A stretch of 21,781 nucleotides of DNA from Caryophanales bacterium UBA4951 (GTDB lineage Bacteria > Bacillota_I > Bacilli_A > RFN20 > CAG-826), in NCBI GenBank assembly GCA_002397465.1, contig DHAP01000049.1, positions 1 through 21,781 on the forward strand, given 5' to 3'. Every line of letters starts with the position of its first letter. Positions within the stretch are counted from its first letter, which is position 1. Of this stretch, positions 14,049 through 21,781 are shown piece after piece. The translations under genes were made by a program, and so were the position numbers. The notes under the pieces were generated by a model, which was not told the DNA's origin, did no database searches, and saw nothing but the letters and a program-made list of their open reading frames with translations.

Positions 14049-17000
14049 ATGAAAAAGACACACACAAGGATGGGGAACAAAAAGTTCCTCGCCATCACTT
14101 TGAGCTCAGCTTTCGTTCTCGCTGCCGTCATGAGCGCCGTCAACATAGCCGCCAACATATACGAAGACATCCTTTACTCATACGTGGGAAGAGGCACCGC
14201 CAGTAAGCACTATCCATCAGGAAGCGAGAACTGGGACACCAATTATTACGAGGCCGAGAGTGTCAATGAGCAAGAAGCCCACCAAAAGGGCGCTGATGTC
14301 ACAAGAAAAATTGCGGAGGAGGGCGTGGTTCTTTTGAAGAACAAGAATGATTGCCTTCCTTTGACGACCAGCAAGAGCCCGAACCCTTCCAAGGACAAGA
14401 AAATTACTCTTCTAGGACGCCGCAGTGTCAACACCGTCTTCTCGGGCTCGGGTTCCGGAGCCATCAATTCCTCCTTTTGCACCACTTTGGAGACTGCCCT
14501 TGAAGATGGCGGCTATTCGATTAATGAGGATGTCTTACAAATCTACAAGGACCATTTAAACGACGTCAAAGTCCAGAAGATCGTGATGGATAATCCTGAC
14601 GGCGCCTCCTACCAGATCGGTGAGTTCCCCCACGATCAATATTTCAGCGATTACACCTCGAGAGATTCCTTTGGAGGCTATACCGATGCCGCCATCGTGG
14701 TCTTAGGAAGGCAAGGCGGTGAAGGATATGACTTCACCGAGGACATGAAAGAGCCTTATAACTCCGCCAAAAAAGATCTCTATTCCAAGAGCGACTCCCA
14801 ATATGGCTATTACGATGAGAACTACACGAAGGGGCAGAACCAACTTCAACTCAACAAAGATGAGAAAGACCTGATTGAGATGGCCAAGCTTTGCTCTGAC
14901 AAAGTCATCGTCATCTTGAACTGCGCCAACGTCATGGAAGTTGGTGAGCTTCAAGACGATCCTGATATCGACTCCATCGTCTACATGGGTTGCCCAGGCT
15001 TCACCGGGACCGAAGGCCTGACCAATGTTTTAAATGGGACCGTCTCGCCCTCTGGGCATACGGTCGACACTTGGGAGAGAAGCCTCAGCAAAGACCCGAC
15101 CAGCGAAAACTATGGCTCTTATGCCTTTAGCAACATCACCGCCGATAACGGTTATCAGATGGATTCCTACACCATGGACTATGAGGAGGGAATCTATCTT
15201 GGTTATAGATATTACGAAACGGCAGATGATGAATCCAAAAAAGGCAACTACTCCTCTTTTGATTACGATAATTCCGTCGTCTATCCTTTTGGCTATGGGC
15301 TAACCTACACCTCGTTTTCATGGGAGTTGGATTCCACGCCTGATTTATCAAGCATCGACTCCAAAGGAACGATAAGCATCGACGTCAAAGTCACCAATAC
15401 CGGGAATTACCCAGCTAAGGACGTCGTCCAGCTTTATTATTCATCCCCCTATGAGAGTGGCGGGGTCGAGAAAGCCTCAAAAGTGTTGGGTGACTTCAAG
15501 AAAACGCCGACCCTTTATCCGGCCAGCGAAGAGAATGTGTCCAAGCCCAATTCATGTGTGGTCACCCTTTCCTTAGACGTCGAGGACATGGCCAGCTATG
15601 ACTACAAACGAAGCAATTCCGACGGCAGCCAAGGAGCCTATGTCCTCGACAAGGGGAACTATGGGATCTTCTTGCAAAAAGACGCCCATAACGTCTCGTC
15701 GATAGATCCTTTGTATTGGGATAATTCATCGACGGTGGTCTATGATTCTTCTAATCCAAGACAAAGCGAGGTCGAGGCTCAAACCGGAGAGTCTGTCGAT
15801 CTCTCCGAGGAAACAAAATCAAGCTTGACAGTCCAGGCTGCCACAAATCGTTTCTCCGATGTCTCCGACCATTTCGTCGAATACGACTCAAGTGAGAAGA
15901 ATGACTCCAGCATGGTCAATCTCTCACGCTCCAACTTTGCCTCTTCCTATCCGACCGCCCCGAGCCAAAGCGAATTAAATGGGGATGGGTTATCAAGCGA
16001 TGAGAAGAACCAATACAAGCGTTTTGACTCTTCCTCATTAATCGACAAAAACGAGACAGCCCCCTCACAAGACCAAGAAAAACAATATTCTTTGGTCGAT
16101 ATGCGCGGACTTACTTACGACGACCCCAAATGGGACACTTTGCTTAATCAGATGAGCACCAAGGAACTCTATACCTTGGTCCGAAACGGTTATTACAGCA
16201 CGATGTCCATCGCCAGCATCGATAAACCGGCCACCGACCAAAGAGATGGTCCGGCTGGGTTGATGCTTTATGCCTCGACGATCTCCACGAGCGCCAACGG
16301 CTATTCGTCCGCCACCCTGGTCTCCTCAACCTACAACGTCGACTTGGCTGAGGAAATGGGAGAGGCTTTTGGTGAAGAAGCCTTGACGATGAACCCTCAA
16401 ATCACCGGGGTCTATGCCCCTGGCGTCAATCTCCACCACTCCGCTTTCGGAGGAAGAAACTTCGAATATTATTCAGAAGACCCACTTTTAGCGGGGAAAA
16501 TGGCCTCTGGAATGGTCTCTGGAACCGCCAAGAAAGGCCTTGTGACCTACATGAAGCTCTTCGCCTTCAACGATCAGGACACCCACAGAATGAATGGCAT
16601 GTCCGTCTTTGTGAACGAGCAGGCCGCCCGTGAACTTTATCTCAAGGCTTTTGAAATCGCCTTTAAGGAACCGACCACCGAGATCAAATACATCTCTGAT
16701 GATAAGGGAACCGTCTCGACCAAGATCATTAGGGCGACTATGGGCTGCATGACTTCCTTCAACAGGATCGGAGCCACCCCTGCTGGAACCTCCTCCGCCT
16801 TGCTCAACGATGTTGCAAGAGGCGAATGGGGTTTCCAAGGAACCTTCCTCTCAGACTGCAACATCGGTGATTCGATGATCGCTCCAGAAAGGATGCTCTT
16901 CGGAGGCGGTGATCAGAACCTCTCGTTCATCTCCACCAATTCCTATGGCTATTCCTATAGCAGCGCTACCGTTCAGAACCTCTTGCGAAAAGCCTGCAAG

Positions 17001-17204
17001 AACATCCTCTACACCAACTGCCATAACGCCTCGATGAATGGACTTGTCTCAGGCAGTTACATAACCTATTCGCTATCATGGTGGCAATGGTGTCTCGTCG
17101 GCTGCGATGTCCTCTTCTATGGAGGCTCGTTCGCCCTAGTTTGCTGGGCTTGCGTCCGCATTATCAAATCCCGCAAGAAAAAAGACGACCAAGTCGTTCT
17201 ATAG
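14049..17204 (+). CDS. Membrane-anchored, domain-permuted GH3 enzyme copy 4 with altered active site
   Basis: A 1051-residue intact paralog. Its N-terminal membrane segment lies at about 13-36. The sandwich domain has acid/base Glu225 in GRQGGEGYD, and the FnIII-like domain (about 410-560) starts with YPFGYGLTY. A longer linker contains NRF and VNLSRSNF. The TIM barrel (about 684-1000) has RDGPAGL and FEYYSEDP and keeps the nucleophile Asp936 in TFLSDCNIGD. A C-terminal membrane helix (about 1010-1033) ends in KSRKKKDD. The usual sugar-binding Lys-His pair reads Lys836-Leu837 (MKLFAFND). The HRTPF block reads HHSAF, with His797 where the others have Arg. Both changed positions normally contact the sugar in subsite -1 of GH3 enzymes. 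It may use another substrate, work poorly, or bind glycan without cleaving it. The ribosome binding site is AAAAGGAGG (14036-14044). A terminator follows at 17219. Confidence 0.95.
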   Translation: MKKTHTRMGNKKFLAITLSSAFVLAAVMSAVNIAANIYEDILYSYVGRGTASKHYPSGSENWDTNYYEAESVNEQEAHQKGADVTRKIAEEGVVLLKNKNDCLPLTTSKSPNPSKDKKITLLGRRSVNTVFSGSGSGAINSSFCTTLETALEDGGYSINEDVLQIYKDHLNDVKVQKIVMDNPDGASYQIGEFPHDQYFSDYTSRDSFGGYTDAAIVVLGRQGGEGYDFTEDMKEPYNSAKKDLYSKSDSQYGYYDENYTKGQNQLQLNKDEKDLIEMAKLCSDKVIVILNCANVMEVGELQDDPDIDSIVYMGCPGFTGTEGLTNVLNGTVSPSGHTVDTWERSLSKDPTSENYGSYAFSNITADNGYQMDSYTMDYEEGIYLGYRYYETADDESKKGNYSSFDYDNSVVYPFGYGLTYTSFSWELDSTPDLSSIDSKGTISIDVKVTNTGNYPAKDVVQLYYSSPYESGGVEKASKVLGDFKKTPTLYPASEENVSKPNSCVVTLSLDVEDMASYDYKRSNSDGSQGAYVLDKGNYGIFLQKDAHNVSSIDPLYWDNSSTVVYDSSNPRQSEVEAQTGESVDLSEETKSSLTVQAATNRFSDVSDHFVEYDSSEKNDSSMVNLSRSNFASSYPTAPSQSELNGDGLSSDEKNQYKRFDSSSLIDKNETAPSQDQEKQYSLVDMRGLTYDDPKWDTLLNQMSTKELYTLVRNGYYSTMSIASIDKPATDQRDGPAGLMLYASTISTSANGYSSATLVSSTYNVDLAEEMGEAFGEEALTMNPQITGVYAPGVNLHHSAFGGRNFEYYSEDPLLAGKMASGMVSGTAKKGLVTYMKLFAFNDQDTHRMNGMSVFVNEQAARELYLKAFEIAFKEPTTEIKYISDDKGTVSTKIIRATMGCMTSFNRIGATPAGTSSALLNDVARGEWGFQGTFLSDCNIGDSMIAPERMLFGGGDQNLSFISTNSYGYSYSSATVQNLLRKACKNILYTNCHNASMNGLVSGSYITYSLSWWQWCLVGCDVLFYGGSFALVCWACVRIIKSRKKKDDQVVL

Positions 17205-17218
17205 ACACTAGACTGACC

Positions 17219-17251
17219 AAAGGCCTGCGAATAAAATGCAGGCCTTTTCTT
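17219..17251 (+). terminator. Intrinsic terminator after GH3 copy 4
   Basis: AAAGGCCTGC (17219-17228) pairs perfectly over 10 bp with GCAGGCCTTT (17238-17247) around a nine-base loop, and the stem runs into TTTTCTTG. It closes the GH3 island 15 bases after the stop codon. Confidence 0.9.
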
Positions 17252-17325
17252 GTTGCCATGATTTCACAAAGGGGATCACACGAAAAACGAACATTCTCTT
17301 ATGGCCCTCTTCTCTTTTATGGCTT

Positions 17326-17331
17326 TATAAT
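17326..17331 (+). promoter_or_regulatory. Consensus -10 of the recN promoter, leaderless geometry
   Basis: A perfect TATAAT ends eight bases before the recN ATG, which places the predicted transcription start at 17338-17340, on or within two bases of the start codon. No good -35 is visible 16-18 bases upstream and no Shine-Dalgarno sequence precedes the ATG. Confidence 0.55.
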
Positions 17332-17339
17332 CTATTCAC

Positions 17340-19013
17340 ATGCTAAAAAGATTAACTATCACGAATCTGGCCATCATTGAGAACATCGAAGTCACTTTCA
17401 AGGACGGATTTACTGTCCTGACCGGCGAGACCGGGGCGGGCAAAAGCCTTGTCATCGATTCTCTCTCGCTTCTATTAGGGGCCAGAGCCTCCAATGAACT
17501 CATCCGCTCAGGCGAGGACAGTGCCTTGATCCGTGGGGTATTTGAATTCAACTCACCCCAACTTGAAGCCATTCTTTTTAACTTGTCCATCCCCACCGCC
17601 AACAATGAGATCCTGATTGAAAGAACCATCTCCAAAACGAGAAACCTCATCAAAGTAAACGGAACGTCCGTCTCGCTTAATGACCTCAACAAGATTTCAA
17701 AATACCTGGCGGACATCCATAGCCAATTCGATTTTGAGAAGATCCTCAATCCTGAGAACTATCTTGGCATCATCGATGGTTTCTCTTATGAGATGACAAG
17801 CTCCTACAAGAAAGAATACCAAGAGAGACTCCAAGCCTACAAAGAGAAGAAACAGGCCTATGAGGCCATGCTCGAAAGAAAGAAGAAACTTGAGGAAAGC
17901 AAAGACTTCTATGAGTTCCAGTACAAGGAATTAAAAGCCGCGGACCTCAAAGAAGGCGAAGAAGAAAGCCTAGCTTCCGAGCTTTCATTGCTTCGTAACT
18001 ACGACAAGATCTATGAATTGTCCCAAGAGGCCAATGAACTAGTCCATGAAGACTTCTTGGACAAAATATATGAGTTAGACAAGACGTTGGAAAAACTCTC
18101 GGAATATCAAAGCCAGTATAAGGAAAGCCATGACCGTCTCGACGATTCCTATTACGTCATCACCGACATCTTCGACACTCTCAAAAAGAGCCTCGACAGC
18201 ATCGACTATGACCCCGACAGGTTAAACGAGCTGGAGCAAAGGGACTCTGACCTCAGCGAATTGAAACGCAAATACAAGAAGAGCCTCCCTGAGCTCATCG
18301 TTTACCGCGATGAGTTAGAAGAGACGATGGGCGGAGATTCCACTTTCGACGAGGACCTCCAAAAGAAGAAAGACGAAATGGACGAGGCCTTAAAGTCCGC
18401 CATCGAAAAAGGCAAGGAACTAACCGTCTTAAGAAAGAACATCGCCAAATCCATCGAAAAGGAACTTGAGAGGAATATGGCGGAGCTTTTGCTCAAAGCC
18501 AAGTTCAAAGTCTCTTTCAACGAATTAAAGGAACAGCCGGATGAATCAACTTTACGAGAAGATGGACTCGATGAGGTCGATTTCCTCATCGAAACCAACG
18601 TCGGCGAAGGATTAAGAAGCCTCAGCAAGGTGATATCAGGCGGCGAGGCCTCGAGAATCATGTTGGCCTTCAAGTCGGTCTTCATCAAAGCCAATAAGAT
18701 CGCCACGGTCATATTCGATGAAATCGACACCGGCATCAGCGGTGAAACCGCCCAAGCAGTCGCTAAAAAGATCCACGAAATCTCTTTGTCGAGCCAAGTC
18801 ATCGCCATTACCCATATGCCCCAAGTGGCCTCCTTAAGCGACCACCACATCCTCATCTCCAAAGAGGTCAAAGGCAATAGGACTTACGCCCATATGAAGG
18901 AACTCAACCTTGATGAGAAGATACGCCAGATCGCCTATCTGATATCTGGCGGAAAGATAACAGACAAACAACTCGAATACGCCAAAGAAATGGTTCTCGA
19001 TAGAAAGAACTAG
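17340..19013 (+). CDS. recN: DNA repair protein RecN
   Basis: A 557-residue SMC-like ATPase of normal RecN length. The N-terminus MLKRLTITNLAIIENIEV leads to the Walker A motif GETGAGKS (29-36). DIHSQF (125-130) matches the RecN DIHGQ-type motif. A charged coiled-coil region (about 150-390) separates the two ATPase halves. The C-terminal lobe has the ABC signature ISGGEASR (432-439), Walker B VIFDEIDTG (457-465) and the switch His492 in ITHMPQVAS. RecN acts at DNA double-strand breaks, where it gathers ends for RecA-dependent repair. It stands alone here behind its own promoter, between the GH3 island and the protease. Its usual neighbours (argR, rRNA methyltransferase) are not visible. The start is set by homology. 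No clear terminator is seen downstream. Confidence 0.97.
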   Translation: MLKRLTITNLAIIENIEVTFKDGFTVLTGETGAGKSLVIDSLSLLLGARASNELIRSGEDSALIRGVFEFNSPQLEAILFNLSIPTANNEILIERTISKTRNLIKVNGTSVSLNDLNKISKYLADIHSQFDFEKILNPENYLGIIDGFSYEMTSSYKKEYQERLQAYKEKKQAYEAMLERKKKLEESKDFYEFQYKELKAADLKEGEEESLASELSLLRNYDKIYELSQEANELVHEDFLDKIYELDKTLEKLSEYQSQYKESHDRLDDSYYVITDIFDTLKKSLDSIDYDPDRLNELEQRDSDLSELKRKYKKSLPELIVYRDELEETMGGDSTFDEDLQKKKDEMDEALKSAIEKGKELTVLRKNIAKSIEKELERNMAELLLKAKFKVSFNELKEQPDESTLREDGLDEVDFLIETNVGEGLRSLSKVISGGEASRIMLAFKSVFIKANKIATVIFDEIDTGISGETAQAVAKKIHEISLSSQVIAITHMPQVASLSDHHILISKEVKGNRTYAHMKELNLDEKIRQIAYLISGGKITDKQLEYAKEMVLDRKN

Positions 19014-19255
19014 TCTAAATCTCAGCATATGGAAATAGACGAAGAAGAAACGAAGTCTTAGGAAATAAACCCTGTTACATCGGCAAAAGATCGATAAGAG
19101 TAAATATCCATTCACATTTTTTGCAATTCAAATGGAATAATAACGGCAGAATGTTTGGCGATGGGGAGAAAATTAAAGAAGAGGAAATCCTTGATTGTCT
19201 TTTAAACATTTTTTGATAACTGTCTAATATCTAGATTTTATCGACTATTTTATGA
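19014..19255. other. Intergenic gap between convergent recN and the M6-like protease gene
   Basis: 242 A/T-rich bases between two convergent genes. I see no credible open frame, RNA gene or intrinsic terminator. A small palindrome ATCTAGAT (19229-19236) and short T-runs are the only structure noted. Confidence 0.5.
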
Positions 19256-21778
19256 TTAGAACTTAGTGATTTTGACGGTGGCTTGGTCGCTGGCGACACT
19301 GACGAAACTGATGCCATAGTTAAAGGTGCTGCCGTCGTTCATCTTGGTCTTGTTGCCAAAGAAAGCGGAGCCGTAATCCTTATAACCAGTATGGGTTCCA
19401 ATCGTGAAGGTGTTTCCAGTCGCGAAGAGGTCGCTCTTATTGAGTGTGTGCCTAACGCTTGATGATGTCTTACTAAAAGTATTCGTCCCTCCGGCCTGAA
19501 TAAGGTCAAGCAAATGGAATGACGAAGAGAACGATGATGGCTGAGTAGAATATGATCCGTTAGTGGAATTACTGTTGGCGACCTGAACATAGTTGTAACT
19601 GGTAGTTCTTGGATCATCCACCACCGCGCCACTGTTGAATAATGAGGATGAATTGTATCCCCATAAACGTGAGTCAACATGGTAGAGACGGATACCACCA
19701 TTGCCAAGATCGTTGGTCCAACTTGACCAATCTTTGGCGTTGTTTCCTACCGGCGTGAAGAGTTCCATTATGATGTACTCGTCATAAGCAGAGCCGTTCC
19801 AATCGTTTCCGATGAGGATGCAGTCCCCGCTTGTGGCGGTTGGTCTTAACGTAATCGTAGTCTCACTCTTTAGTCCATTGACCACATAAGGTTTGATCCA
19901 GCCCATGATGAGCTTGGAGTAACAGTTCCAGTCAAAGACGTTGTAGTCCTGCATGTCTGCCCAACCAACGAAATCGGACGCATCGCTTTCGTCATCATTA
20001 GAATTGTAATTGTAATAGTCATCAAGGCCATAGATGTGTCCTTGTTCATGGATTGTGGTGACGGCATCGCCCAAATGTCCAAGGTTCGAGGAGCTATAGC
20101 AATTGGCGACTGGGTTGGCCTTCGTTCCTTTGGCGACGTTTCCTATGATGTTCATATGAGGCCATAGCGCGCTGCCCCAGTTATTGTTGTCGTTGCCATC
20201 AAGGAAGAAATGGACGGAATCAATATATCCATCGTCATCAGAATCATAGTCATCAAGATTGATGCCATACGTGGAACCAGCCCAACTGACGGCCCCGGAA
20301 ATCAAAGAATAAAGCTTGTTCATATTCGCGGTTTCGTCCGAAGTCGAAAGATCACTTTGGCTATATGTCGACTGATACATCTTGCTCATCGTTCCGGCAA
20401 CTTCGCCAGTGATTAAAAGCTGAGAATAAGACGCTCTCTTATAATAGCTGACCAAAGAGTCGGTCCCGGTTCCGTAAAGGTTCGTATTAACAGTGTTCAA
20501 TTTGTCGGCATCCCAAGAATAATCGCCGCTCTTGAGATGGACTGGGATGGCCAATATCTTCTGATTGCCGCTTGATGGGGCATAGGAGCTATCAACATCC
20601 TTGGCGGTATAGGCCACGCTCTTCTTTGCAAATCCTGTCTCTAAGGCAACCGTCAAAGTCAAGCTGGCACTTGGGCCATCAGGGCTCGTGGCCGTAAGAA
20701 CGGTCGTGCCTTCGCTGATGCCTTTGACAAGTCCGTTCTGGTCAATCGTGGCGACGCTCGGTTTACTGCTTTCATAAGTTAAGGATATATCGTTCGCATA
20801 CGCAGGCGTGACGCTCGCGACGAAGCTCTTCTCGTCATCGACATAAATCGTCCCGGTGGTCGAGCCAAAGCTCACGCTGGTGACGGCGACTGGGTCTGAG
20901 GGATTGTAGATGACAATCTCAGAAGTGTTGGTGCTCTTCATTCCGTTGTAGTTGGCCTCAAAGAGAGCGGTTCCGACGTCCTTGGCCTGGAAGGCGGTGA
21001 CGCCATCGAGGTCATCTCCGTTTTCGTTAAGCCCCGTGAGGGTGTAACCATTCTCTCCCTTCGAATCGAATGGGATGGCTATGCTCTTGCCATCGGTGTA
21101 ATTGGCAAGGACGCTCAAGGTCGATGATTCGGAATAGACATCACCAACCTTATAACGGCTGGCGGTGTCGGCGATCGATAAAGATCTGACAGTCGCTGGC
21201 CCAAGTGTGCAGCTATAGGTGATATCAATCGATTTAAGAAAGGTTGCTTTAGCTCCTGCAGCGAGTTTGAAGTAAGAGCAGCCGCTTGGGAAATCGCTGT
21301 TGGAGACGGTATAGGTTTTGCTGGTTTCAGCAGAACTGCCTGCCCCTAAAGAAACGGAATTGCCGCTCGGGTTGGATTCGGTGCCAAAGTATAATGTCGG
21401 CCCGGTTGAGTCAGCGCTCGATGTCGAGAAAGTGACGCTCAAGGAAATCATCCCAGTTATGGCGCTCACGTTATAAAAAGAACCGACGCTGGCTTTTATC
21501 TGAGCTAAATAATTAGTCTTCTTCATTATTGAAGAGCCAGCAAAAGAAAGCGAATTGCCTAAGCTTGTCTTGGCCGTGGCAGTGCCACTGCCATATCCGC
21601 TGCCTGATGAAATAGTCAATGGGCAGGTGCTGTTGTTCAAGCTCAAAGAATAGGCGTTCTCTTCGCCATTAGTGACTTGGGCAAAACCCTGAGAGAAGAA
21701 ACCGAAAGTCGCTGATCCTAAAACAATGCCGCCACTGACCAATAAAATCACGGCGACATTTTTCGTTTGTTTATTCAT
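19256..21778 (-). CDS. Secreted M6-like zinc metalloprotease with Ig-like domains
   Basis: 840 residues. A signal peptide or N-terminal membrane segment (about 8-29) leads to a Ser/Gly-rich beta domain (about 40-190, unrecognised). An Ig-like region (about 195-292) is followed by a BIG2-like domain (about 298-378, with SVSFGSTTG, VATIDQNGLVKG and GTTVLTATS). The protease region (about 385-840) has the zinc motif HEQGHIYGLDD (His577, Glu578 catalytic, His581, and Asp587 as likely third ligand). It also has an EF-hand-like calcium loop DSDDDGYID (512-520), as in immune-inhibitor-A/M6 proteases. It probably degrades extracellular or host proteins. The start codon is the last base triplet but one at the window edge, so its ribosome binding site and promoter are outside. 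The N-terminus fits a signal peptide well, so the gene is probably complete. Confidence 0.9.
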   Translation of the reverse strand: MNKQTKNVAVILLVSGGIVLGSATFGFFSQGFAQVTNGEENAYSLSLNNSTCPLTISSGSGYGSGTATAKTSLGNSLSFAGSSIMKKTNYLAQIKASVGSFYNVSAITGMISLSVTFSTSSADSTGPTLYFGTESNPSGNSVSLGAGSSAETSKTYTVSNSDFPSGCSYFKLAAGAKATFLKSIDITYSCTLGPATVRSLSIADTASRYKVGDVYSESSTLSVLANYTDGKSIAIPFDSKGENGYTLTGLNENGDDLDGVTAFQAKDVGTALFEANYNGMKSTNTSEIVIYNPSDPVAVTSVSFGSTTGTIYVDDEKSFVASVTPAYANDISLTYESSKPSVATIDQNGLVKGISEGTTVLTATSPDGPSASLTLTVALETGFAKKSVAYTAKDVDSSYAPSSGNQKILAIPVHLKSGDYSWDADKLNTVNTNLYGTGTDSLVSYYKRASYSQLLITGEVAGTMSKMYQSTYSQSDLSTSDETANMNKLYSLISGAVSWAGSTYGINLDDYDSDDDGYIDSVHFFLDGNDNNNWGSALWPHMNIIGNVAKGTKANPVANCYSSSNLGHLGDAVTTIHEQGHIYGLDDYYNYNSNDDESDASDFVGWADMQDYNVFDWNCYSKLIMGWIKPYVVNGLKSETTITLRPTATSGDCILIGNDWNGSAYDEYIIMELFTPVGNNAKDWSSWTNDLGNGGIRLYHVDSRLWGYNSSSLFNSGAVVDDPRTTSYNYVQVANSNSTNGSYSTQPSSFSSSFHLLDLIQAGGTNTFSKTSSSVRHTLNKSDLFATGNTFTIGTHTGYKDYGSAFFGNKTKMNDGSTFNYGISFVSVASDQATVKITKF

Positions 21779-21781
21779 AAA

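Noticed and set aside
1487..17204. GH3 genes as NagZ-type beta-N-acetylglucosaminidases in wall recycling
   Set aside because: NagZ-type enzymes usually lack the sandwich domain and use an Asp-His pair in the barrel. These proteins carry the sandwich Glu in GGEG and an FnIII domain, as in beta-glucosidase/xylosidase-type GH3 enzymes.
19229..19236. ATCTAGAT palindrome as a bidirectional terminator between recN and the protease
   Set aside because: It is short, AT-rich and has no stable stem or loop.
1..21781. Mobile element, CRISPR array, tRNA or rRNA
   Set aside because: No transposase, integrase, terminal repeats, regularly spaced repeats, tRNA cloverleaf or rRNA sequence was found in either strand.

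Overview
The window looks like chromosomal DNA from an uncultured, low-to-moderate GC member of the Bacillota, probably a Bacilli or Mollicutes-related gut lineage. The evidence is strong AAAGGAGG-type ribosome binding sites, a typical lipobox, a LytTR/GHKL two-component pair, and a RecN close to Firmicute versions. TGA is used as a normal stop and Trp is TGG, so this is not a code-4 mycoplasma. The lineage assignment is inference. No tRNA, rRNA, CRISPR array or insertion sequence was seen.

Layout: (1) 30-1345, minus strand: a translationally coupled pair, an alpha/beta hydrolase followed by an HD-domain phosphohydrolase. (2) 1487-17204, plus strand: a 15.7-kb island of four paralogous glycoside hydrolase family 3 (GH3) genes. 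All four encode about 1000-1050 residue proteins with the domain order reversed relative to classical GH3: N-terminal membrane segment, GH3 'C-terminal' alpha/beta sandwich with the acid/base Glu, FnIII-like domain, a linker with a YLSR-type motif, the GH3 TIM barrel with the nucleophile Asp, then a C-terminal membrane segment and a basic tail. Between copies 1 and 2 lies a LytTR response regulator and a GHKL (AgrC-like) sensor kinase. Between copies 3 and 4 lie a small four-helix membrane protein and a lipoprotein, both unrecognised. (3) 17340-19013: recN, behind its own promoter and apparently leaderless. (4) 19256-21778, minus strand: a secreted M6-like metalloprotease with Ig-like domains.

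Two reading frames in the island are broken as given. The response regulator loses frame near 5101, at the start of its LytTR DNA-binding domain. GH3 copy 2 loses frame in an A7 tract at 8837-8843, just as its TIM barrel begins. In both cases the homologous sequence continues intact in another frame, so sequencing error, very recent mutation or phase variation are all possible.

Working model (inference): an envelope-localised glycan-degrading locus in which several membrane-tethered exo-acting GH3 enzymes with diverging active sites are controlled by a co-located two-component system. No sugar transporter is visible in the window. GH3 copy 4 sits directly behind a strong terminator-like hairpin and has lost active-site residues kept in the other three. 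It is the best candidate for a changed role.
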